From: Albibeggiatoa sp964388965
GTDB lineage: Bacteria > Pseudomonadota > Gammaproteobacteria > Beggiatoales > Beggiatoaceae
Reading direction: 5' to 3'
Assembly (NCBI GenBank): GCA_964388965.1
Contig: CAYMCP010000089.1
Span: 1-11,717 of the forward strand
DNA: 11,717 bases
Below, in pieces: positions 1 through 5,539 of this stretch. Under the pieces are notes generated by a model. The model did not search any database. It had not been told where the DNA came from and saw nothing but the letters and a program-made list of their open reading frames with translations. The position numbers were made by a program, and so were the translations under genes. Position 1 is the stretch's first letter. Each line of letters starts with the position of its first letter.

Positions 1-52
1 CACGCACGGTTCGGAGGGAGGGGAATGCCGTAAGGCTTTTCTCTACCCCTAT
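1..52 (+). ncRNA. Group II intron 3' end (part of domain V, domain VI)
   Basis: The first 12 bases (CACGCACGGTTC) match the 3' strand of a bacterial group II intron domain V. After a short linker, a hairpin fits domain VI: GCC 27-29 pairs with GGC 34-36 around a GTAA tetraloop (30-33), the lower stem pairs G20-G23 with bases 40-43 and G16-G18 with C46-C48, and A45 is left unpaired. A45 would be the branch-point adenosine. It lies 7 nt before the expected 3' splice site after AT (51-52), the usual distance. The rest of the intron, including any reverse transcriptase ORF, lies outside the window. It ends 16 bp from the stop codon of the convergent msrQ gene, so it is inserted downstream of, not inside, that operon. 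Structure was judged by eye. Confidence 0.8.
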
Positions 53-68
53 AGGTATTTTGTAAAAT

Positions 69-677
69 TCATTTCATAACACGATTTTTAGCAAAAATGT
101 ATCGGCTTAACAACAAAACAATCAATATGCCCATATAAACTAAAGGCTCGGTAATATGCGCCTTACTTTGTGCCAGCCATAAAAAATGAATCACTGCCCC
201 AATTGCGACTGAGTACACAAGTTGATGTAATTGTTGCCATTTTTTACCAGTTAAATAACGAATTGCGATATTGGACGAAGTCAAAGCCAACGGTAACATC
301 AATAAAAAACTAATTGCGCCCACAGTAATAAAAGGACGTTTGAAAATATCACTAGTTATTTCAACAATATCCAACGATTGATCAAAGACGATGTAGATAC
401 AAACATGTAAAAATGCGTAGAAAAAGCTAAATAATCCGAACATACGTCTAAATTTAATTAAACTTGACCAACTAGAAATTAAACGAATCGGTGTAATCGC
501 AAGTGTAATTAACAATAAGCGCAAAGCCCATTGTCCTGTTTCTTTTAACATAAATTGAATTGGATCAGCACCTAAGTTATCGTTTAGAAAACCGTGCATC
601 AGTATAAAAAATGGTACTAAACAAAGGATAAATGCAACAGGTTTAATGATTTTAAGACTAATTTGTGTCGAAAACAT
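69..677 (-). CDS. msrQ: Haem-binding membrane subunit MsrQ of the periplasmic methionine sulfoxide reductase
   Basis: MsrQ (YedZ) is an inner-membrane b-haem protein that passes electrons from the quinone pool to MsrP for repair of oxidised methionines in the periplasm. The 202-residue protein has the family's usual length and about six hydrophobic segments. The motif TGQWALRLLLITLAITPIR (47-65) is typical. His91, His151 and His164 sit at the positions of the haem ligands of the E. coli protein. The ATG lies 9 bp after the msrP stop codon, and an AAGAGAA ribosome binding site (about 681-687) overlaps that stop, so the two genes are very likely transcribed and translated together. No strong terminator is visible before the group II intron end. 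The identification rests on motifs and gene order. Confidence 0.93.
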   Translation of the reverse strand: MFSTQISLKIIKPVAFILCLVPFFILMHGFLNDNLGADPIQFMLKETGQWALRLLLITLAITPIRLISSWSSLIKFRRMFGLFSFFYAFLHVCIYIVFDQSLDIVEITSDIFKRPFITVGAISFLLMLPLALTSSNIAIRYLTGKKWQQLHQLVYSVAIGAVIHFLWLAQSKAHITEPLVYMGILIVLLLSRYIFAKNRVMK

Positions 678-686
678 ATTATTCTC

Positions 687-1664
687 TTAGAAATATTGAC
701 GCAAATCCATGCCAGAATAAAGACTTGCAACTTGCTCTGCATAACCGTTAAATAACAATGTATTACGTTTAAAATATTCGCCAATACGTCGCTCTTTGCT
801 TTGACTCCAACGAGGGTGATCGACTTCTGGATTAACATTGGCGTAAAAACCATATTCATTAGGTACAGATTTTGTCCAAGTAGAAATCGGTTGTTTTTCA
901 GTAAAACGTATTTTTACGATAGATTTAATGTTTTTAAAACCATATTTCCAAGGTACGACTAAGCGAATTGGCGCACCATTTTGATTTAATAACTGGTTGC
1001 CGTATAATCCTACACTTAAAATCGTTAAAGGATGTACTGCCTCGTCTATGCGCAAGCCTTCTTCATAAGGCCAATCTAATACATCACGGGTTTGAGCACG
1101 CATTTGTTGAGGATTATGCAAAGTAATAAAATGCACATATTTAGCGTTAGAAGTTGGTTTACAACGCTTAATTAAATCTGCCAAAGGAAAACCAACCCAA
1201 GGAATCACCATTGACCAGCCTTCAACACAACGCATACGATAAACATATTCCTGCAATGGAAAATCACGTAAAATATCTTCAATATCCAATGTGAACGGCT
1301 TTTCAATTTCGCCTTCAATGTCAATCGTCCAAGGACGGGTTTGCATGAGAAAACTGTAAAATGATGGTGCGGATTTGCTGGAACCAAATTCATAAAAATT
1401 GCAATAATTAGTAATTTTTTGATAATCGCTTAAATTCTCTTCAGTACGCAGTGGATGCCGACTTAAATTTGGAAAATCTCGATAATTTTGCAATAAATCA
1501 CTACTGGTATCTGTTTTACTTTGACAAGCAGTTAATTGAGTTGATGCTAAACTGATAGTGGCGGTGATTTTGAGTATTTGTTGCAGAAAGGTACGCCGAT
1601 TTTGATAATGAGATTCTGAGGTAATTTCGGAGGGTTTGATGTCATTTGGGGGTTTGATAAGCAT
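687..1664 (-). CDS. msrP: Periplasmic methionine sulfoxide reductase, molybdopterin catalytic subunit MsrP
   Basis: MsrP (YedY) is a molybdenum enzyme exported folded by the Tat system. It reduces protein-bound methionine sulfoxide in the periplasm with electrons from MsrQ. The 325-residue protein (E. coli form 334) carries the twin-arginine motif NRRTFLQ (22-28) followed by a hydrophobic stretch to about residue 46. Cys146 in YRMRCVEGWSM is the expected molybdenum ligand. Other family blocks are GFPLADLIK (158-166), HPLTILSVGLYG (211-222), NGAPIRLVVPWKYGFKNIKSI (229-249, split here as NGAPIRLVVPWK then YGFKNIKSI) and a C-terminal NTLLFNGYAEQVASLY segment. The ATG has a modest AGG ribosome binding site a few bases upstream. 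It is the first gene of a two-gene operon with msrQ; such pairs are often induced by oxidative (hypochlorite) stress, but no operator is recognised here. Confidence 0.95.
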   Translation of the reverse strand: MLIKPPNDIKPSEITSESHYQNRRTFLQQILKITATISLASTQLTACQSKTDTSSDLLQNYRDFPNLSRHPLRTEENLSDYQKITNYCNFYEFGSSKSAPSFYSFLMQTRPWTIDIEGEIEKPFTLDIEDILRDFPLQEYVYRMRCVEGWSMVIPWVGFPLADLIKRCKPTSNAKYVHFITLHNPQQMRAQTRDVLDWPYEEGLRIDEAVHPLTILSVGLYGNQLLNQNGAPIRLVVPWKYGFKNIKSIVKIRFTEKQPISTWTKSVPNEYGFYANVNPEVDHPRWSQSKERRIGEYFKRNTLLFNGYAEQVASLYSGMDLRQYF

Positions 1665-1730
1665 ACAGCACCTAACTGGTTAATAACAATACATTTTTAC
1701 TTAACTTTAGAAGTTATCTTAACCTAATTT

Positions 1731-1818
1731 TCGTAGGGTGTATAAGCGTAGCCTCATACACTGTTTTTATAATTTTCATATTCATCGATGCGTGACGCTA
1801 TCGTTATGCACCCTACGA
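1731..1818. repeat. MITE-like imperfect palindrome
   Basis: The 88-bp segment begins TCGTAGGGTG and ends with its exact reverse complement CACCCTACGA. The similarity continues inward: 22 of 29 positions match between 1732-1760 and the reverse complement of 1789-1817. The core between the arms is AT-rich and codes for nothing. Terminal CGTAGGGTG repeats of this kind occur in many copies in several bacterial genomes, including cyanobacteria and filamentous sulfur bacteria, so a non-autonomous mobile repeat is the likeliest explanation. No target duplication is obvious. It lies between two - strand genes, 67 bp upstream of the msrP start codon, so the hairpin could also affect read-through from the DUF928 gene. 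Confidence 0.6.
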
Positions 1819-1855
1819 TTTTTGCTTAATTTAATGCTATCGGAGCGTAGGCGGT

Positions 1856-2635
1856 TTAACTGTTAAAATCTAAACCAACTTGTTTTAGTAAGTTATTACG
1901 ATCTTCTAGTAATTGTGTATCGTTTGGATATTTTGAAATCATATCAGCCAAAGAATCCACTGCGTCATACCAGATGCCTTCCTGTGCATACACATGAGCA
2001 AAACGTTTTTCACCAGCTTTCTCCAATTTTGCATCTAAATTATTGGGCTTGTTGACGAGTTTAATTGTACCTTCTGTCACTATATCGTTGGAACGCATTC
2101 CTTCGGCGACCATTGAAATTGCCCAACGGTAAACGACATCTGGTTTTAGACTTGCGCCGTGTTGTGCTAAATCAATCCCTTGAATACCCACTTTTAGGTC
2201 AGTGATGGTTGTTTCCAAAATAGGATCGATACTTTCCTCTAACGAAACGCTACCTGCTTCGATTTCAGAATTATCGTAAGTTAAAGTAAAACGAAATGGT
2301 ACATCTATATCATTAGAAATATACCAATATAAGGTAGGTTGTTTTGTAATCGTTAAGCCGGTGTGTTCTGGTGCGATGACTGCTAAAGTTGGCACCAGTG
2401 CGCTGTCACTTAAACCCCGCGTACCCCCACCAACACGACGAGCGGGCGCACCTTCAACTTTCGGGGCAAACATTTCTAAACCACCTCGCGTACCACCACC
2501 AACGCGACGAGTTGGCGCACCTTCAACTTTCGGCGTGTACATCAAAGGCGAGTCGGCTCGAACCACCTGAATCACAGAAAAATTCATTAATGTAATGCTT
2601 AAAGATAAACCAAATAGTGCTATTTTATACATCAT
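1856..2635 (-). CDS. Secreted DUF928 family protein with a duplicated GGGTRG motif
   Basis: The protein (259 residues from the chosen start) matches the DUF928 pattern: a signal peptide ending near VVRA, a proline/arginine-rich segment ending in RRVGGGTRG, a SALVPTLAVIAPEHTGLTITKQPTLYWYI block, beta-rich sequence, and a VVYRWAISM segment before a helical C-terminus. The family has no established biochemical function; it is exported and common in cyanobacteria and Thiotrichaceae. The signature VEGAP(T/A)RRVGGGTRG occurs twice, 23 residues apart. I chose the ATG at 2635 because GAGGAAG (2639-2645) precedes it by a good distance; an upstream in-frame ATG at 2647 would add four residues but has no ribosome binding site. 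A promoter candidate lies at 2692-2720. The gene appears to be transcribed alone. Confidence 0.8.
   Translation of the reverse strand: MMYKIALFGLSLSITLMNFSVIQVVRADSPLMYTPKVEGAPTRRVGGGTRGGLEMFAPKVEGAPARRVGGGTRGLSDSALVPTLAVIAPEHTGLTITKQPTLYWYISNDIDVPFRFTLTYDNSEIEAGSVSLEESIDPILETTITDLKVGIQGIDLAQHGASLKPDVVYRWAISMVAEGMRSNDIVTEGTIKLVNKPNNLDAKLEKAGEKRFAHVYAQEGIWYDAVDSLADMISKYPNDTQLLEDRNNLLKQVGLDFNS
2415..2542 (-). repeat. In-gene tandem duplication (two 59-bp copies, 69-bp period)
   Basis: Copies at 2415-2473 and 2484-2542 are highly similar and separated by 10 bp, so the 69-bp period keeps the reading frame (23 codons). Each encodes one PKVEGAPxRRVGGGTRG block of the DUF928 protein. Differences between the copies are few and largely silent or conservative (T to A before RR), which suggests a fairly recent or constrained duplication. 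Confidence 0.85.
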
Positions 2636-2691
2636 AGACTTCCTCATAGTATGAAAAGAGCGAATTCAAAATTGAAAGACTAGCTTGCATA

Positions 2692-2720
2692 AGTATAGCT
2701 TTTCAAAATATATTTCACAA
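2692..2720 (-). promoter_or_regulatory. Candidate sigma-70 promoter of the DUF928 gene
   Basis: Read on the - strand, TTGTGA (2715-2720) and TATACT (2692-2697) are separated by 17 bp. They match the -35 and -10 consensus at four and five of six positions. Transcription would start near 2685, leaving a leader of about 50 nt before the start codon at 2635. Confidence 0.5.
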
Positions 2721-2796
2721 TGAAACGTAATCAATATCATGTCATTTTTACTCACATTGGGCAAGCTTACAAAGGGTGAGCTGTATTTTAGATTAT

Positions 2797-3490
2797 TAGA
2801 GTTGTTGCACCTTTAAAAAACAATCACTTATTAGCTAGATTAAAATTTCATAAACCAGCATAAACAGACGCTACTTTATCGTATAAATCCGCACTATGTA
2901 TACAAATACGTTTCATTAAAATTAGATAACATTTCATTTTTCTGTCACATCTATCGTCAAATTCCCACATTTTGACATTTTGACAGAAATTTTTCTATTT
3001 CTTCTCTACTTGAATTCTTTGATAATGGCATAAATTCTTCATTTTTTAGGATGTGATTTAATATTTCTAACCCTTTCAATTATTGACGTTTTGCATTTGA
3101 TGCGCTCATTCCAAAAATAAAGCCTAAAATATCATAAGTTGTTCCACTTTTTAAGCTAAATAATGTAAACAGCAATAAATCATTTTTTATACAATAAGTT
3201 ACCCCAGTTTCTTGTAATCTTGCGGCAAGTTCTTTTCCATAAAATTCTTTATAAGATTTCTTAAATTTTTCTAGCAAATTAAAATACTGTTCTTTGTTTA
3301 ATCCTGTATTAGCTCTCCACTGCCTTTCTGTTTTTAATGATTCTGTTCCTACTCTCATTTTTTGCTTCTCCTTGTATGTGTATTTCTTACAAAATTGAGA
3401 TGCACTTTATCTGGTTTCCTTATTATTTTTTCAGCTACTTTTTAAATTTAAAACCTTAACCTATTGATTTCAAATGTTACAACAACTCTA
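2797..3490 (-). mobile_element. Decayed IS5-like insertion sequence (internally deleted)
   Basis: The ends form inverted repeats: TAGAGTTGTTG at 2797-2807 and its complement CAACAACTCTA at 3480-3490, with further partial matches inward. If the element proper is GAGTTGTTG...CAACAACTC, it is flanked on both sides by TA, consistent with a 2-bp target duplication. Inside is a broken transposase gene on the - strand. The element is about 0.69 kb, shorter than the roughly 1 kb expected for a complete element of this type, because most of the catalytic domain is missing. It cannot move by itself, though it could be mobilised in trans if a related transposase exists elsewhere in the genome. Confidence 0.75.
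2824..3358 (-). pseudogene. DDE (Tnp_4/IS5-type) transposase, broken
   Basis: The first 92 codons (3358 down to 3080) encode the N-terminal helix-turn-helix part of a DDE_Tnp_4-type transposase: a LNKEQYFNLLEKF helix, a LLLFTLFSLKSGTTYDILGFIFGMS segment (described here by its LKSGTTYDILG core) and SNAKRQ. A TAA at 3080-3082 interrupts the frame, but homologous-looking sequence continues in the same frame (KGLEILNHILKNEEFMPLS). After a frameshift near 2961-2966 it reads LTIDVTEK (2960 downward), whose D would be the first catalytic Asp. Most of the DDE domain is then missing, and only a C-terminal-looking remnant (ASVYAGL, stop, NFNLANK) remains before the inverted repeat. Nonsense codon, frameshift and internal deletion together make it non-functional. 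Confidence 0.75.
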
Positions 3491-3720
3491 TTGTACTCAA
3501 AATTCAAGCTATCAACCGTAACGCGCCTACAGCATTAACGTGTAAGCCCTGTACTGTTGAAAGCTCTTCACTGGCTAAATTCGGTTAAATTGCCTATGTA
3601 TGACTTTTTTAATTCCCAAGATAATTAACTTTTTAATATTGAAAATAATTTTATTTTAATATTTTTATAAAAATTTCAAACCAGTTTTGTACCATATTCT
3701 ACTCTATCTGATGGATAAAC
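3491..3720. other. Intergenic stretch without a recognisable gene
   Basis: No intact gene is visible. On the - strand, 3584 down to 3504 stays open for 26 codons and ends in TGA, reading LASEELSTVQGLHVNAVG and a few more residues. It is less AT-rich than its surroundings, so it may be the tail of an older gene or transposase, but I cannot identify it. The part from about 3610 on is extremely AT-rich and non-coding in appearance. Confidence 0.4.
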
Positions 3721-4022
3721 TAATAATTTCTTATTTTTAAACTTTTATATTTATTTTCAATGTATTATGAAATAAAGATTTGTGATCGTTTTTTGCTTAA
3801 TTGCCAATTTATTTGAAGAAAATATATACTTTTAAGAATGATAATTGCTGTGTTTCTTCCTCAGCCAATTTGTATTATTTTTTTGAAATTATTTGTAATT
3901 TTAAAACTTTTTGTTTATTTTCAACGAATTATAAAATAAATATTTGTGATCGTTTTTTGCGTAAATCGCCAGTTCATTTAATAGAGAACATATATTTTGA
4001 AAAATATGAGAATTGCTGAGTT
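3721..4022. repeat. Two diverged tandem copies of a 164-bp AT-rich repeat
   Basis: Copy 1 (3721-3884) and copy 2 (3885 to about 4022, truncated at its end) align with an offset of 164 bp. The best conserved block is ATTTGTGATCGTTTTTTGC at 3778-3796 and 3942-3960, identical in both. It is followed by related sequence (GCCAATTTATTT/GCCAGTTCATTT) and by GAATTGCTGAG or TAATTGCTGTG at the far end. Neither copy has a convincing coding sequence or ribosome binding site. The second copy ends about 14 bp before the -35 box of the nucleoside hydrolase gene, so the repeats occupy its upstream regulatory region. Confidence 0.65.
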
Positions 4023-4035
4023 TTTTGAAAAAAAA

Positions 4036-4064
4036 TTGAATTACTTTTTAAAATCGCTTACAAT
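4036..4064 (+). promoter_or_regulatory. Candidate sigma-70 promoter of the nucleoside hydrolase gene
   Basis: TTGAAT (4036-4041) and TACAAT (4059-4064) are exactly 17 bp apart, with four and five of six consensus matches. The start of transcription would be near 4071. The ribosome binding site AAAGGAG (4083-4089) and GTG start (4098) follow at suitable distances. Confidence 0.55.
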
Positions 4065-4097
4065 TCTTGCGTCTTTGTAATTAAAGGAGTTTTTATT

Positions 4098-5393
4098 GTG
4101 TTTAAACTAAATTTAATGTCGATGCTGTTAGCAATCTTTGTCGTATTTGGCTCAATGTCAGAAGACGGTTTTGCTACGGATACCAGTAAAAAATTAAGTG
4201 CCACCGATGTGATTATCGATACCGACATGGGTGTTGATGACTTTATGGCTGTCATTTGGTTGTTGAATCAAAAACAGATTAATATAAAGGCAATTACTAT
4301 CTGTACAGATGGCTTGTCCTTATCCCCCTACGGAGCAGAAAATGCAGCTCTTCTAGTGAAGCTTGTTAAGGGGGATTCATCCATAAAGGTGTATAACGGC
4401 AACGAGCAGACTACACCAGAAAAAAATACTGACCGTAATTTTCCGAACCCACCTCGTGAAGAAGCCTCAAAACTCGTTAGGGAAGTTACTGGAATTAAAT
4501 ACGTTAAAGATTACACCTATGATAAAACTATCCGCGCACCAGAGGCAATGTATGAACTCGTGCTCAATGCCGCGAAAAACAACACCAAGCTCACAATTTT
4601 ATCAATTGGAACGGCTACAAATATTATTGAAGCCTATGAAATTGCTCGTAAAAATGACACAACAGTAGCGTTTATCGACGGAATTGAGATGATTTATAAA
4701 GCGGGTGGTTCTTTCGGCTTAGAGGCTGTAGATGGAAATAAACCACAGATTACAAACTGGAATATTCGTGGAAACATGAGTATCGGAGGACTTTACGCCA
4801 CTAATAACGATACCGCAGAATGGAATATTTATGCTGCTGCTGAATTTATGCAAGAAATCCTTGAGTCTGGTCTACCTGTTACCTTCATTCCTACCAATGT
4901 TTCAAATACTGTCCTCATTACCGAACAATCAAATGATAGATTACGTCAAGAAGGTGGTAAGCTTGGCAAGATTGTAGCCGATATAACTGAACAAGTCTGG
5001 GTTCAGCAACAAGGCGGTTGGACAGTCACAACAGGACAATTGAGCTATTGGGACCCGTCTGCGGTCGTCCCCGTTCTTAATCCTGAAATAATACTAAAAG
5101 AAAAAGTTTATGAAACAAATGTGTGTATTCAGCTTAAAAACTCGAAATTTGATATTTACGAAGAAATGCGCCTACCATCCTATGCGCCAGAAGGTGTTAT
5201 GGGCTATCGTGTCTTTGAGCCTGTAGAAGATAAATTTGGTGATCTGTATTACGCTACAACGTTGGTCGGCGATGACGAATATTGTCGCTCTGTCGCTGCC
5301 TCACGCGCTTCAGAAGCAACTGTAATAATGGGTATTGATCCAAGTGGCTTCTACAATAGTTTTATTGCAGGTTTCAAGCAAGAAAATGAATAA
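4098..5393 (+). CDS. Exported nucleoside hydrolase family protein with C-terminal extension
   Basis: Inosine-uridine-type nucleoside hydrolases split the N-glycosidic bond of ribonucleosides with help of a bound Ca2+. The calcium/ribose signature DTDMGVDD is at residues 41-48, preceded by VII. A central LTILSIGTATNIIEA block (165-179) matches the family's GPLTN strand, AEWNIYAAAEF (240-250) matches the ribose-binding AEFN motif, and D319 in YWDPSAVV fits the late Asp ligand. Residues 1 to about 26 form a signal peptide (hydrophobic core LMSMLLAIFVVFG, end FA), so it should act outside the cytoplasm. At 431 residues it is about 100 longer than the usual 310-330; the extra part is C-terminal (after about 335) and unrecognised. 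The GTG start is supported by AAAGGAG 8 bp upstream. Substrate is unknown. Confidence 0.85.
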   Translation: MFKLNLMSMLLAIFVVFGSMSEDGFATDTSKKLSATDVIIDTDMGVDDFMAVIWLLNQKQINIKAITICTDGLSLSPYGAENAALLVKLVKGDSSIKVYNGNEQTTPEKNTDRNFPNPPREEASKLVREVTGIKYVKDYTYDKTIRAPEAMYELVLNAAKNNTKLTILSIGTATNIIEAYEIARKNDTTVAFIDGIEMIYKAGGSFGLEAVDGNKPQITNWNIRGNMSIGGLYATNNDTAEWNIYAAAEFMQEILESGLPVTFIPTNVSNTVLITEQSNDRLRQEGGKLGKIVADITEQVWVQQQGGWTVTTGQLSYWDPSAVVPVLNPEIILKEKVYETNVCIQLKNSKFDIYEEMRLPSYAPEGVMGYRVFEPVEDKFGDLYYATTLVGDDEYCRSVAASRASEATVIMGIDPSGFYNSFIAGFKQENE

Positions 5394-5394
5394 A

Positions 5395-5418
5395 ATACGG
5401 ACAAAATAAATTCCGTAT
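5395..5418 (+). terminator. Weak hairpin after the nucleoside hydrolase gene
   Basis: ATACGGA (5395-5401) and TCCGTAT (5412-5418) can form a 7-bp stem with a 10-nt loop immediately after the stop codon. It is followed by CGGTTTT rather than a long T run. It could slow or end transcription of the upstream gene, but the stem is short. Confidence 0.3.
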
Positions 5419-5444
5419 CGGTTTTACCAATAGTAGGAATATTT

Positions 5445-5474
5445 TTGACGTTTTATGAAGACAAGCTTTATCAC
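5445..5474 (+). promoter_or_regulatory. Candidate promoter of the P-type ATPase gene
   Basis: TTGACG (5445-5450) and TATCAC (5469-5474) are 18 bp apart. The -35 box is good (five of six), the -10 box is moderate (four of six). The -10 region falls inside the left arm of the inverted repeat at 5460-5504. Confidence 0.35.
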
Positions 5475-5504
5475 GAAATCACCTTATTCTTGGTAAAGTT
5501 TGTC
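5460..5504. repeat. 13-bp inverted repeat upstream of the ATPase gene
   Basis: GACAAGCTTTATC (5460-5472) and GGTAAAGTTTGTC (5492-5504) are inverted copies with 11 of 13 positions matching, separated by 19 bp. The repeat covers the -10 region of the candidate promoter and the likely start of the transcript. It could be a two-site operator or a leader-RNA hairpin. No known regulator motif is recognised. Confidence 0.5.
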
Positions 5505-5539
5505 ATCGTATTCATTAAGAAAAGAGATCGGATAATAAC

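Noticed and set aside
617..859. 80-codon - strand frame overlapping msrQ and msrP
   Set aside because: It overlaps two well-identified genes in another frame and has no family features.
1205..1393. 62-codon - strand frame inside msrP
   Set aside because: Out-of-frame shadow of msrP.
2361..2595. Two + strand frames opposite the DUF928 gene
   Set aside because: They mirror the duplicated GGGTRG region, are low-complexity (Pro/Arg or His-rich) and lack ribosome binding sites.
3801..4019. 72-codon + strand frame in the AT-rich repeat
   Set aside because: It spans the junction of the two 164-bp copies, has AT-driven composition (Phe, Tyr, Asn, Ile) and no ribosome binding site.
3721..4022. CRISPR-like or iteron array
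   Set aside because: Only two copies, 164 bp apart and diverged; no regular spacers, no origin or cas genes nearby.
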